From Saprospiraceae bacterium (lineage in GTDB: Bacteria; Bacteroidota; Bacteroidia; Chitinophagales; Saprospiraceae), in the NCBI GenBank assembly GCA_028285545.1, contig JANQPA010000071.1, positions 1-55,717 of the forward strand: DNA of 55,717 nt, given 5' to 3'. Position numbers and translations under genes: made by a program. The notes beneath the pieces were generated by a model that was given only the letters and a program-made list of their open reading frames with translations, made no database searches and was not told where the DNA came from. Positions 18,647 to 27,898 of the stretch are shown piece after piece. Each line of letters starts with the position of its first letter. Within the stretch, counting starts at the first letter, position 1.

Positions 18647-20098
18647 TTATTGTAGATTGTTGTATATAAAATCCCAAAGCTTTTCATAAGGGACAACTTC
18701 TACCTCATAATCCTGTTTGGCTTCAGACAAGGGATGTTCTTCCAAGGCTTTTAAATGAGGTTGCACATATTCCAATACCTCCTTTTTTTGAAAGGCTCCT
18801 TTTTCAAGCGATTTGATAATTAGAAGGAAGTGTCGGCTTCTGAAAGTACTTTCTTCATCAAGTAAATAGCGATTGATGTATCGACTTAGGGACTCTGTTT
18901 GATCAATAACTTTGGAATATAATTTTTTTCTGATATTGTCTAAAATCAGGATGATTAAGATGTTTATGTTCATGCCCTTTTTGTCCTTTGAAAAAATGGG
19001 AACCTGATTAAGAAAGCGGCCTGCTCTAAAATAATTTCCCGTTAGAATTGAAGCATAGGCATGGTAAATTTCAAAGGCTTCATTATAAGATCTAGTTTTT
19101 GAAAAATTCATATTAAAATATGAATTTGCCTCCGCAAATTTACCTTGGTGAAATAGATTTAAAAATAGTATTTGGGTTGTAATTTTATAATTATAACTGT
19201 TCACAGGAGTCATACGAAAACAATTATTAATTGCATTATTTGCTTGATTAAATTTTTTGCTGATAATATACCAAGGTATTTTTCTATATTCAAAAACAAA
19301 GATTTGTTTGGGAAAAGGTGAAAATGGCAATTTTGCAATTTCAGCTTGTAATGTTTCCATTCTTAAGCAAACCTTTTTATACTCCATTTTCAATAACAAA
19401 TATGTTGATTCTATATATGCCGTTCTAACTAAAATTTTGTAAGAATGTCCTTTTGTTGAAAGAGTTATTGCCGATTTATATATCTTTTCAGAAATTTTTA
19501 TTGTCTTTTGATTAAAGGATTTTTTCTGTCGAATGATTAATGCTAATTCATTATATAATCTATCCAATTCACATTCTACAATATATTGATTATGGTATTC
19601 TAAATTTAATTTATTATACTTTGCATATTCTTTGATATTGTTTTGTTGTATTAAGAAGTACCTTCTTAAATAAATTGTAACTAAAATACACAACTCTGTT
19701 ATATGATACTCCACAGCAATTTTCATTATCTTCTTTCCAAAAGATTCGATTAATGAGTTTATTCCTAAAGCGATAGAGATCTTCAGTAATACAAATAGAT
19801 AATATCCATAGATGTGTTTTTTTTGGTAGGTATCTATATTTAAAGCATCTAAGGAGGTAATTAAGCTATTCCCCATCCTCTCAATTAACTTGGTTTTTAA
19901 TTTCCAGATGGACCGTCTGGGGTAATTGGAATCAGATAGCAATCGTTCGATGACTTCTTCGTCGCTGGTAACTTTTCCTTTTTTTAATAATTGATAAAGT
20001 CGTTCAACATTATCATTTCTTATACCAAGGATGTTGGGTTTGAGTCGACTATTAATAGGAAGTTGTTCTGCAACCTTTTGAAGGTCTTTCATTTTCAT
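18647..20098 (-). CDS. helical-repeat protein, paralogue 2 of an unnamed family
   Basis: A 483-residue all-helical protein, the most diverged of the three local paralogues. It keeps the family blocks: N-terminal RLKPNILGIRNDNVERLYQLLKKGKV..EEVIERLL, the central FRAGRFLNQVPIFSKDKKGMNINILIILILD block and the C-terminal KQDYEVEVVPYEKLWDFIYNNLQ. It has more isoleucine and tyrosine and AT-richer codons than paralogues 1 and 3. It is divergent from the small helix-turn-helix gene at 20288. Function unknown. Confidence 0.72.
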   Translation of the reverse strand: MKMKDLQKVAEQLPINSRLKPNILGIRNDNVERLYQLLKKGKVTSDEEVIERLLSDSNYPRRSIWKLKTKLIERMGNSLITSLDALNIDTYQKKHIYGYYLFVLLKISIALGINSLIESFGKKIMKIAVEYHITELCILVTIYLRRYFLIQQNNIKEYAKYNKLNLEYHNQYIVECELDRLYNELALIIRQKKSFNQKTIKISEKIYKSAITLSTKGHSYKILVRTAYIESTYLLLKMEYKKVCLRMETLQAEIAKLPFSPFPKQIFVFEYRKIPWYIISKKFNQANNAINNCFRMTPVNSYNYKITTQILFLNLFHQGKFAEANSYFNMNFSKTRSYNEAFEIYHAYASILTGNYFRAGRFLNQVPIFSKDKKGMNINILIILILDNIRKKLYSKVIDQTESLSRYINRYLLDEESTFRSRHFLLIIKSLEKGAFQKKEVLEYVQPHLKALEEHPLSEAKQDYEVEVVPYEKLWDFIYNNLQ

Positions 20099-20287
20099 GA
20101 TGCGAAGGCTTGAAAAATTAACATCTTGTTTATCAGTTGGTTATTGGATTTGGTTTTGTTTCAAAAAGGGCGATTTTGGATGAAAATTGCCTTTTCAGTC
20201 GGTTAAGGACTTGATAACTTGATATTAAAGTAACAAAAATATAGTATAAGTAAATGATCTGTTTTACCCTATAATCATCAAATAGAT

Positions 20288-20515
20288 ATGAATTCACACG
20301 AACGCTTACAGCTTAGATTGGAAGACCTGACAGGAAAGGCAAAAACCAGGAAAGAATTAGCCGAAGAATATGGAGTTTGTACACGGACAATGAGAAGGTG
20401 GTTAAAGAATGAAGGTTTTGTTTCATTAGGAGCAGAAAAAATCAGGCCTATAGATTTGGAAAAAATCTATTTGACATTTGGTCTCCCAAAGAAAGTGAAG
20501 AGTCGTTGGTATTAA
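20288..20515 (+). CDS. small helix-turn-helix protein
   Basis: A 75-residue basic protein. Residues 20-45 read KTRKELAEEYGVCTRTMRRWLKNEGF, a clear helix-turn-helix with the turn at EYGV and a recognition helix CTRTMRRWLK, of the kind seen in transposase-type and MerR-like DNA-binding segments. The rest is a short helical tail (PIDLEKIYLTFGLP). It sits between paralogues 2 and 3 on the opposite strand and ends 11 bp before the stop of paralogue 3, so it may regulate the cluster. It could also be the remnant of a transposase N-terminus. Confidence 0.62.
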   Translation: MNSHERLQLRLEDLTGKAKTRKELAEEYGVCTRTMRRWLKNEGFVSLGAEKIRPIDLEKIYLTFGLPKKVKSRWY

Positions 20516-20526
20516 AGACTCTTATC

Positions 20527-21993
20527 CTAATGTGCACCTGGTTTTTGGGATTCCATTAATTGGAGTAAAAATGACCACAGGTGTTCATATGGAACGATTT
20601 CAACTTCAAAATCCTGTTTAGAGTCATGCAAAGGGTTTTTAAGCAGTTTTTGCAGATGAGGTTTAGCATATTTGCTTACTGTGATCTGCTTAAAATACCC
20701 TTTTTCCAGACAAATCAACATTTTAATAAAGCAGTTGCTCCTTATTGTATCCTGATGTCTTAAATGTCTGTAAATATATTGTTTTAATGCATTCGTTCGG
20801 TCAATAACTTGCCCCCTTTCATTGCGCCTCATGTATTCCAAAATTTGGATAATTAAAATATTGATGTTCATTCCGCGGGTATCCCTGGAAAACTGGGGAA
20901 CTTCATTTAAAAATTTTCCTAATCGAAGCTTTTTTCCTGTCAGGATGCTGGCATAGGCCTGATAGATGCTCCAGGATTCCTTAGACCAATAATTTTGAGG
21001 GAAATTCTGAATTTCGGAAGTAATCTTCAATACCTGATCATATTTGGATTGGTGGAAAAGACTGATCACTTCTGCCTGTTTGGTAATGGCCCAATTTATC
21101 TGGCCTGGCTGTGAGCGTTTCAAACATTTTTGGATATTGATGGATGCTCCCTCAAATTGTTGAGTCATAATTTGACCTGGAATCATTTTCAGGATAAAAG
21201 AGAAGGTCGCACTAGCGGGTACGGCATACGGCAATTGATTTAAGGTATTAAGAGCTTCTTCGCAGACTTTGGCGGTATTATTATGGTCATTCAGCATTTG
21301 GTAGTAGAATGCCCGAATATTGGCCACTTGAACTACCGTCCAATAGGTTTTTCTTTTATCGTAAAGAATGGAAGCGTTTTTCATTAATTCTTTGGCCTTA
21401 TCGATCTGCACTTTTGTGAAATTTTTCCTCCTTTTTATAAGTAAAATGAACTCACAATAAATTCTTTCCAGTTCATCCTCTATGTCAAGATACTGTCTAT
21501 ACTCTGAAATTAATTCGGTAAACTTTTGAGCTTTTTTAGGTTTTGAATTAATTAATGAATACTGGAATCTTAATTCCTTTGCCAGCAGGTATACAATCTC
21601 AGTAAAATCAAATTCAATGGCCGTTTTGAGAACTTTTCCTGCCATCAGTTCAAAGGCCTTTTTTTTTCCTTCTACTCGTAATATTTGACAAACAGCCAAT
21701 TCTTTTTGAGCTTTAATAAAGGTGTTCTTGTAAATGTTTCCTTTTTCATATTGGAGGACAAGCAAAGAATTAACCAGTCGATCATTTAGCTTTGTTTTTG
21801 CTCTCCATAATAGATTTTCCTTATTATTTTTATTACTAAATAAATATTCTTTTGCCTGGACATTATCAATTTCCTTGTTATCCAAGATAAAATGATACAA
21901 GCGTTCAACCTTGTCCTGGCCCTCCCCAATAAGGTTTTGGTAGCGAATACGTGAAGGAGATACCAACTGAGAAAGTTCAATTAAATGATCCAT
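20527..21993 (-). CDS. helical-repeat protein, paralogue 3 of an unnamed family
   Basis: A 488-residue all-helical protein closely similar to paralogue 1. Shared blocks include SPSRIRYQNLIGEGQDKVERLYHFI at the N-terminus, KLRLGKFLNEVPQFSRDTRGMNINILIIQILEYMRR in the third quarter, RSNCFIKMLICLEKGYF near residue 430 and KQDFEVEIVPYEHLWSFL at the end. No export signal, membrane helix or catalytic motif. The start at 21993 matches those of the paralogues. Similarity to paralogue 1 across the whole length suggests one of the more recent local duplications. Confidence 0.74.
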   Translation of the reverse strand: MDHLIELSQLVSPSRIRYQNLIGEGQDKVERLYHFILDNKEIDNVQAKEYLFSNKNNKENLLWRAKTKLNDRLVNSLLVLQYEKGNIYKNTFIKAQKELAVCQILRVEGKKKAFELMAGKVLKTAIEFDFTEIVYLLAKELRFQYSLINSKPKKAQKFTELISEYRQYLDIEDELERIYCEFILLIKRRKNFTKVQIDKAKELMKNASILYDKRKTYWTVVQVANIRAFYYQMLNDHNNTAKVCEEALNTLNQLPYAVPASATFSFILKMIPGQIMTQQFEGASINIQKCLKRSQPGQINWAITKQAEVISLFHQSKYDQVLKITSEIQNFPQNYWSKESWSIYQAYASILTGKKLRLGKFLNEVPQFSRDTRGMNINILIIQILEYMRRNERGQVIDRTNALKQYIYRHLRHQDTIRSNCFIKMLICLEKGYFKQITVSKYAKPHLQKLLKNPLHDSKQDFEVEIVPYEHLWSFLLQLMESQKPGAH

Positions 21994-22425
21994 TTGCTAA
22001 AATCGGAAATACTAAAGTATTGAAAAACAATATGATAAGTAGATAAGATAAGTTATTTTTTTGAAATTAGGTAGTGTTAATTGGAAAGAGAATTGTTAAT
22101 GATCCCTGATTCGCAAACCCATATTTTTGGAAGGTAGATGTATTTTCTAATGTCCAAAAAAGTTTGGTTATGAATTTGGTGAATCTTTTAGTGTCTATTT
22201 TAATAGACGATATAACAAGCATGTAATCAAATGAGGGCAATTAGAAAAAATCCAATCACCCCCAGGATATAGAGTAAAATTTAAAATCAATCAAATAAAA
22301 ATGGAATGGAAGATTAAAGATATTGCCATTCCATAACACCTAAAAGGCATAAGTTGATTTCTGAAAAACACAGAAATTAACCGTAAGCATTATTTCGAGA
22401 TTAGATGTAATGTGAGCGTATTCTA
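21994..22425. other. AT-rich intergenic region before a small reading frame
   Basis: No supported gene. It contains a 9-bp inverted repeat (ATGGAATGG 22301-22309 / CCATTCCAT 22326-22334) and an 11-codon frame overlapping it. It is the leader of paralogue 3 on the minus strand and possibly of the small frame at 22426 on the plus strand. Confidence 0.4.
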
Positions 22426-22554
22426 ATGCAATTTAAGAATTTCATCAAACTATTCCAAAAGAATAGTTTCAAAGCTGTATTGCTTATTTATTCAATGATG
22501 ACAGGCAATTCCGGGCCTCTGTCTGTATCAAATTTATTAGAACGTAAATTTTAA
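22426..22554 (+). CDS. possible 42-residue peptide gene
   Basis: A 42-codon frame whose protein begins MQFKNFIKLFQKNSFKAVLL and ends GNSGPLSVSNLLERKF. The stop codon overlaps the first base pairs of a plus-strand terminator with a T run, an arrangement expected of a real short gene and not of chance. The peptide has a basic amphipathic start, a short hydrophobic centre (AVLLIYSMM) and a Gly/Ser/Pro-containing tail. It could be a signalling or modified peptide, or the leader of something lost. No homologue is known to me. Confidence 0.38.
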   Translation: MQFKNFIKLFQKNSFKAVLLIYSMMTGNSGPLSVSNLLERKF

Positions 22555-22595
22555 TAAGGACTCACAACCCTCCATTGTGCAGTCCTTATTTTTTT
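22553..22595 (+). terminator. plus-strand Rho-independent terminator
   Basis: The stem AATAAGGACTCACAA (22553-22567) pairs with TTGTG-C-AGTCCTTATT (22575-22590, one bulged C), loop CCCTCCA, then a run of T's to 22595. It also lies 12 bp from the stop of the minus-strand serine hydrolase gene, which it might help to end. Confidence 0.78.
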
Positions 22596-22606
22596 ATAAA
22601 ATGGAA

Positions 22607-23971
22607 TTAATAATAAAAAATCACCTTTTCCAGTGACCTGGTAGTGGGATTCATCTTCGCTTCTATTTTTGATTTCTGTTCTTTTGTTCCTTTTTGGAAT
22701 TCAAGTGGGATTAACATATCCTCTACTATAAATTGATTTCCGGATCCTTTATAGATATGAAACCGGCCAATATTTGTAGTCATTACCATTCCCTGAGAGG
22801 ATTCTTCCATTTTAAAAGTACCCAAAAAGCGATGTTGATAGGTGCCTGCTACCTTGGCGACTAAATCCTTAGGCATTGGTTCTTTATGGTATTTAATAGG
22901 AGAAAGTGCATAAGGTTTTGACTTTGGTTTTGATTTAGGATTGCCTGTTTTTGCGTTTAACATCAAAGCTAAAAGATCCTGGATCTGAGACTCGCCAACA
23001 CTTCGGTCCTGATAAGTATCTACCAGGTGTACAACCACCATATTGTCATCAGGGAAGATACAAATCCTTTGTCCACCTGCGCCCGAAGCATAATACATTG
23101 GATGACCATCAATACCTTTTGAAATCCACCAGAGTAAACCATAAGCACCCCTAATGCCAAATCCGGCACCCAAATCTGTGCTTACTTTTTCTAAACTTTT
23201 TTTGATCCATTCTTGCCCAACGATTTGCTTTTGCTTCCATTTGCCATTATTTAGATACAGCAAGCCAAAGCGGGCCATATCCCTGGCTGTCATTTTAAAT
23301 AAGTAGGCGGGATGTTTAGATCTGTTTTCTTCCAATCGATAATAGGTATCAAAGGTTCTAAAATCTTCCATCTGCAAAGGAAGGGCAATTTTTTGTTGGA
23401 ATTCTTCAAAAAATGAGGCCTGGCTCTTTTTTTCGAAAATGGTATGGAGAGTGTTAAAGTCCCAATTATTATAATACCAAAAAGTGCCTGGTGCATGGCT
23501 ACCTCTTGAAGGCATCCTTTCGATATTGGATTTAGTAGTATAAGCTGCTGGCAGGTAAATCCCCGAGCGAGAAGCAAGAAGGTCATATATTCGGGCCTGT
23601 TTTTCCGTCTCCGTCAAAGGATTGATGTCATCAATTTTTAGGTCGGATAAGGTCTGGTTGAGATCCCAATTATTTTTATCGTGAAAAATTCCGAAAACTG
23701 CATTCAAGTAACTTTTTCGGATAGAGGCCTGGCGAAATCTCCGATTGATATCTCCCCAATCATAAACGACTTTTCCATCCTTGATTATTAAAAAAACGGC
23801 ACTCCCATTTTTTTGTAAAGCTTCATCAAGCAATTTCAGTTTTTCTGATGAAAATCCCGCTTCTTCAGCTGAGGTAAATTTTTTCCATCTCTTTCCGGGA
23901 AAATCCTGTGCATCCATATCTATGACCATTATACTAAAAATCAGGCACAGGCCTAAAATACATCGCTTCAT
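22607..23971 (-). CDS. secreted serine hydrolase, beta-lactamase class C fold
   Basis: A 454-residue protein from the preferred start at 23971, which gives a proper signal peptide (MKRCILGLCLIFSIMVIDMDAQ); an upstream in-frame start at 24007 adds 12 polar residues. The penicillin-binding/class C fold is shown by the S-x-x-K motif SIRK (S83, K86 from this start), a Y-x-N type motif in FWYYNNWDFN and the later YASGAGGQRI segment in the position of the third active-site motif. Likely an esterase, peptidase or transpeptidase-like hydrolase in the periplasm; the substrate cannot be told. It lies downstream of, and in the same direction as, the AraC-type regulator. Confidence 0.85.
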   Translation of the reverse strand: MKRCILGLCLIFSIMVIDMDAQDFPGKRWKKFTSAEEAGFSSEKLKLLDEALQKNGSAVFLIIKDGKVVYDWGDINRRFRQASIRKSYLNAVFGIFHDKNNWDLNQTLSDLKIDDINPLTETEKQARIYDLLASRSGIYLPAAYTTKSNIERMPSRGSHAPGTFWYYNNWDFNTLHTIFEKKSQASFFEEFQQKIALPLQMEDFRTFDTYYRLEENRSKHPAYLFKMTARDMARFGLLYLNNGKWKQKQIVGQEWIKKSLEKVSTDLGAGFGIRGAYGLLWWISKGIDGHPMYYASGAGGQRICIFPDDNMVVVHLVDTYQDRSVGESQIQDLLALMLNAKTGNPKSKPKSKPYALSPIKYHKEPMPKDLVAKVAGTYQHRFLGTFKMEESSQGMVMTTNIGRFHIYKGSGNQFIVEDMLIPLEFQKGTKEQKSKIEAKMNPTTRSLEKVIFYY

Positions 23972-24046
23972 AATCTGATATTTAATTGTTGTAGAATTGG
24001 ATACCAAATTATGACCTGGATCGACCAGAATCGTCCTGATTCTCCT

Positions 24047-25084
24047 TTAGCTGTCCTTGTTTTCGAATTCCGGACAAGTTTTAAAGGCAGATGGGGTCAT
24101 TTGACATTCCTGTTTAAAGAATCGGTAAAAGCTGGATCGGGACTGAAAACCAGATTCTTTTGCAATACCCTCAATGCTCAGATGCTGGTAATCGGGATCG
24201 ATTAATAAGGTTTTTGCAAATTCGATTCGTAGGCCATTAATATATGTGGAAAAGCCCCCTGCGATTTTCTGATTCAGGATACTGGAAAGCTGGTGGGCGG
24301 TCATTTCCAAATGATGGGCTAATTCATGGACAGTAAGTCCTTCTTTTTTATAAAGTTGATGGTCTATGACTTTTTGATGAAGAGCAGGCCATGCTGAATT
24401 TTTTACATATAAATAGTCATTAAGAGTACGGTTTGTTTTTGATAAATTTTTAAAAAGAAAGGATTGGTTAAACTCCAACATTACGATAATATAAAGATGT
24501 AGAGAGGCTGTAGAGGGAATAATAAGGTTCAAAGTTTGATAATGGGAAAAGCTAAACCGAACCCATTGAGATATACCCATGATAAAAAAGAAAACCAAAA
24601 GTAGGCCTAACCACCGTTGGTATTTTTTCATAGCTGCGGAGCGTTTACTCTTTCGGATTTTTAAATATTGAACCACGGCCACTAGGGTATAACTCTGAAC
24701 AAAAAACATAAGCAGAAGAATGGGCAAGCGGAAATTACCTCCTGAAATAAAATAAATAAGCAGATAGGCAAGTGCAGGGGCAAAATGAAGAATAGAGTAG
24801 GGGCCGGGCTTGCTGTTCAAACATTTTACAGCCAGGTAAAGGAGAGGGCCAATGCTGAGTCCCAGAACATTTTCTAAAACTTCAATCCACCCATATTGAG
24901 GAATAAGTCCGGCGTTCGGAAGGGTAATGATCAACATCCCAAAAGAACCAATAAATAATAGTGCAGCGATATATAATGAAATGAGGCGATTGTGCTGCTT
25001 TTTAAATAAGATCAAAAAAGTCATCAGTAAGCCGTGAAAAACCCCCATTAAACTTAGAAACAAGAAAAAATGATATAGATTCAT
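24047..25084 (-). CDS. membrane-anchored AraC-family regulator
   Basis: A 345-residue protein with seven hydrophobic segments in the first ~215 residues (for example LSLMGVFHGLLMTFLILF, YIAALLFIGSFGMLIITL, WLGLLLVFFFIMGISQWV) and an AraC-type DNA-binding domain at about residues 240-340: LTVHELAHHLEMTAHQLSSILN as the first helix-turn-helix and LSIEGIAKESGFQSRSSFYRFFKQ with P-S-AFK as the second. This 7TM-AraC layout is common in Bacteroidota. It probably controls the serine hydrolase gene that follows it at 22607; signal unknown. Confidence 0.88.
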   Translation of the reverse strand: MNLYHFFLFLSLMGVFHGLLMTFLILFKKQHNRLISLYIAALLFIGSFGMLIITLPNAGLIPQYGWIEVLENVLGLSIGPLLYLAVKCLNSKPGPYSILHFAPALAYLLIYFISGGNFRLPILLLMFFVQSYTLVAVVQYLKIRKSKRSAAMKKYQRWLGLLLVFFFIMGISQWVRFSFSHYQTLNLIIPSTASLHLYIIVMLEFNQSFLFKNLSKTNRTLNDYLYVKNSAWPALHQKVIDHQLYKKEGLTVHELAHHLEMTAHQLSSILNQKIAGGFSTYINGLRIEFAKTLLIDPDYQHLSIEGIAKESGFQSRSSFYRFFKQECQMTPSAFKTCPEFENKDS

Positions 25085-25229
25085 AAGCCCTTCATTTTTG
25101 CATCAGCTTTGAAATTATAAATTCCCTCCTCAAAAAAGGATCAATTTCGACTGCCGCAATGGAATATTTTACAAAATCATTTTTCTTCCCGATAGACTTT
25201 TTTACTAACTTAAATCCAAAATAATCCAT

Positions 25230-26522
25230 ATGAAAACCTACTCCGTCTATTTTGTTTTAGGAATATTACTGTCGTTTTTCATGATTCCAAGTAATGAATT
25301 GAAAGCTCAAGTCTCTTTTAACCAGAGTCAATCAGATAGTTATACCCGCTATGAATTATTGGAACCTGAAAGCCAAAGTTTTCGGATCATTTATGATGTT
25401 AGTGCTACCTCTGTTGGAGCCGAATATTATTTTAATACCCTTAGGAAGGGAAGCGAACATTTTGTAACTGCTGTTTATGACTTAATGACAGGGAAAGAAT
25501 TGAAGTGGGATGTTGTGAATGGAGCAACGGCTAAATCCAATGGCCATAATCGGGCAAGTGTAGATACCGATTACCTGCAAGTTAAATTGGCCAGACCTGT
25601 CCCGGAAGGAGGGGAAGCACGGATTCGGATTGATAAGACCTATAAAGACCTCAATAGTTACTTTAAAGAAGGAGATAAAATTGTTTTTTCCAGGACCTTA
25701 GGAATTAAGCGCAATTCTGTAGTCCTCCCCAGTGGTTATGAGTTATTAGCCTGTAACTACCCCTCTCAGGTACAAACCATAGAAGATGGGAGGATTAAAG
25801 TAAGTTTTTTGAATCGGGGCCCTCAGGGCGTTCCTTATCGCCTTGAAGCACGCTTATTACCAGGAGCAATGCCGGAAGGCAATCTAGAAAAGGATCCTTC
25901 GCCCTGGGGAGAATACACTCCTCAACCTGGTGGTCGCGATAAAACCCATGCCCGGCTTGATTATCAATTCAGAGAACGAAGCTTTCAGGATCGGGAAATT
26001 GTTTATTATCTACAACAACCAGAAACTCACTCCTTCAGATTATACCATGACTACACTGAAACCCGGCCTGGAGTAGATAAATACCTCAATGTAGTACGAG
26101 CCGGAAGTAAAGCTTCTGATCCTTCTGCATTTATATTGGATACAGGAGAAAAATTAAAAGTAGAGACCTTAAAAGGGAACCAGATCACAGCCAAAGGCAT
26201 TGAATTAAGTAGCCCCCCAAGTGCTGAAACAGAGGTGGTCGTCATCTGGTTTGATCCCGTAAAAGAAGGTCATTCTACTCGCTTAAGAATTTGGGAAACC
26301 TATACCGATCCTCACAGATATCTTTTGCATAATGATCAATTGATTTGGGACCGAAGTTTTGGGCGCAACCGCAATGATGTGGTCTTACCGGAAGGATGGT
26401 ACCTCAGTCAATCTTCCATGCCAGCCGTTATTAATACGACAGAAGAAGGTTTAATAAGACTTTCTTTTGTGAACGACCGTCCTGATAATGTAGATGTTCA
26501 CTTGATTGGACGCCGTAGATAA
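25230..26522 (+). CDS. secreted protein with a tandem internal duplication
   Basis: A 430-residue exported protein (signal peptide MKTYSVYFVLGILLSFFMIPSNELKAQ) that I do not recognise as a named family. Two halves, about residues 33-215 and 247-430, repeat the same sequence plan: (Y)xLxxPExxSFRxxxDxxxT..GxxxYxNxxRxGS, then T-G-x-x-LK, then R-I-R/W..TY.D...Y...D.-(I/V/L)-W/F-(S/D)-RxxGxxRNxVVLPxGxxL and finally EDG/EEGxIxxSFxNxxP. The composition (arginine/aspartate-rich, beta-type) suggests a two-domain surface or periplasmic binding protein. It is transcribed alone, divergent from the AraC-type gene. Confidence 0.72.
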   Translation: MKTYSVYFVLGILLSFFMIPSNELKAQVSFNQSQSDSYTRYELLEPESQSFRIIYDVSATSVGAEYYFNTLRKGSEHFVTAVYDLMTGKELKWDVVNGATAKSNGHNRASVDTDYLQVKLARPVPEGGEARIRIDKTYKDLNSYFKEGDKIVFSRTLGIKRNSVVLPSGYELLACNYPSQVQTIEDGRIKVSFLNRGPQGVPYRLEARLLPGAMPEGNLEKDPSPWGEYTPQPGGRDKTHARLDYQFRERSFQDREIVYYLQQPETHSFRLYHDYTETRPGVDKYLNVVRAGSKASDPSAFILDTGEKLKVETLKGNQITAKGIELSSPPSAETEVVVIWFDPVKEGHSTRLRIWETYTDPHRYLLHNDQLIWDRSFGRNRNDVVLPEGWYLSQSSMPAVINTTEEGLIRLSFVNDRPDNVDVHLIGRRR

Positions 26523-26589
26523 GGGGTGAAAATGTCCGAAAATGTCCGTGTTTGTTTTTATTTAAGGAACTAGTTTTAAATCGATAAAA

Positions 26590-27207
26590 ATGATGGATAA
26601 AACTAAAAAGAAACCGATGAGTGTGGATGATTTAGATATGAATAAACACTATACCTATGCGGATTATTTGAGTTGGACTTTTGAGGAGACAGTCGAATTA
26701 ATTCGAGGTAAGATTTTCAGGATGTCACCCGCTCCTGATCGTAAGCACCAGAAAGTATCTATGAATATTTCTGGATTGATATTTAATTTTTTAAAAGGTA
26801 AAAAATGCCAGGCCTATGCCGCTCCATTTGATGTACGCCTACCATTACCGCCAAATAAAAAGAAAAATGATCAGATTGATACCGTTGTTCAGCCTGATAT
26901 CAGTGTTATCTGTGATTTATCTAAACTGGATGATAAAGGCTGCTTAGGAGCTCCTGACTGGATTATTGAAATCCTTTCACCTAGTACCTCAAGTAAAGAT
27001 TTGAATGAAAAATTTGAATTGTATCAATTTGCTGGCGTAAGGGAATATTGTTTAATTCATCCTCATGAAGCGACTTTACTAATCTATAGGTTGGAAAATG
27101 GAAAATATAAAGGTTTCCCAAAACCCTTTACAAAAGGTGAAAAGGTTAAAACACTTGTTTTTCCAGAGTTTGAATTGGATTTAGAAGAGGTGTTTGCAGA
27201 TGAATAA
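26590..27207 (+). CDS. Uma2 family PD-(D/E)xK nuclease-like protein
   Basis: A 205-residue protein of the Uma2 (DUF820) family, which has a restriction-endonuclease-like fold. Visible are the YTYADYLSW start, VELIRGKIFRMSPAPDRKHQ, the catalytic aspartate in VQPDISVICD and the E-x-x pattern in PDWIIEILSPSTSSKDLNEKFELYQFAGVREYCLIHP. Members are abundant in cyanobacteria and some Bacteroidota; their biological role is not settled, and nuclease activity here is by family only. Two adjacent methionines (26590, 26593) could start it. Confidence 0.9.
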   Translation: MMDKTKKKPMSVDDLDMNKHYTYADYLSWTFEETVELIRGKIFRMSPAPDRKHQKVSMNISGLIFNFLKGKKCQAYAAPFDVRLPLPPNKKKNDQIDTVVQPDISVICDLSKLDDKGCLGAPDWIIEILSPSTSSKDLNEKFELYQFAGVREYCLIHPHEATLLIYRLENGKYKGFPKPFTKGEKVKTLVFPEFELDLEEVFADE

Positions 27208-27295
27208 GGCCAAATAAATGGCAGTCATTCCTTCGGAAATAGGCTAGAAAACCTTAATTTCCTATAATAAATTTTCTAACCTAAAAATCCGAACG

Positions 27296-27841
27296 ATGAA
27301 TTTTAGAACCCTGTTATTTTTAATGCTTACCACTTTGGTCTACTCAAAACTTTCAGCACAAGAGAATGATAATGATCATTTGTTAACCACTTCTCTAGAT
27401 TTTTTTGAAAAATTAGTCGGCGATTGGGAATTCGTAAATATGGAAGTAATATATTCAACGGAAGAGGAAAAATTTGAATTGGTAGGTGGCTCTTTTAGTC
27501 TAGAGAAAATGGAAAATGGGATTGGAATTAATGGAAGACATGAGAATATAATTAAGGTGAACAATAAGGAAGTTAAGCAGGAGGGCTTCTTTAGATATAT
27601 GTATAGCAAATCAGAGAAAAAGTTACTCTATTCTTATTGGAGAAAGCAGGGTATGGCAAGTCAGATGGACGTAAAATTTACTGGAAAAAGATGGATTACA
27701 GAATATAAAAATGGAGATGGAAAGATGATGGATATTATCTTTTTTGATGATGATGGAAATTACATAGTTGAAAGCAGTGTATATAATGAAAATACAGAAC
27801 TTGTTGCAGCACTGATGATTAAGTACAAGAAAAAAGATTAA
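27296..27841 (+). CDS. small secreted lipocalin-like protein
   Basis: A 181-residue protein with a signal peptide (MNFRTLLFLMLTTLVYSKLSAQ). The mature part begins FEKLVGDWEFVNMEVIYS and runs as alternating beta strands to ALMIKYKKKD, resembling DUF1579-type or lipocalin-like proteins with a conserved L-x-G-x-W opening. There are no cysteines or catalytic motifs. It is followed immediately by a hairpin terminator and, beyond it, a tRNA-like fragment on the other strand. Confidence 0.62.
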   Translation: MNFRTLLFLMLTTLVYSKLSAQENDNDHLLTTSLDFFEKLVGDWEFVNMEVIYSTEEEKFELVGGSFSLEKMENGIGINGRHENIIKVNNKEVKQEGFFRYMYSKSEKKLLYSYWRKQGMASQMDVKFTGKRWITEYKNGDGKMMDIIFFDDDGNYIVESSVYNENTELVAALMIKYKKKD

Positions 27842-27853
27842 TATATAAAAAAT

Positions 27854-27886
27854 AAGCCCTTGAAAACTATTGGTTATCAAGGGCTT
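27854..27886. terminator. hairpin terminator, T run on the minus strand
   Basis: A 10-bp stem (AAGCCCTTGA / TCAAGGGCTT) with a 13-nt loop. The T run lies on the minus strand (complement of 27841-27853), so it best serves a leftward transcript, although it also lies 12 bp after the plus-strand gene stop. Confidence 0.75.
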
Positions 27887-27898
27887 GTGCAGTACTCT

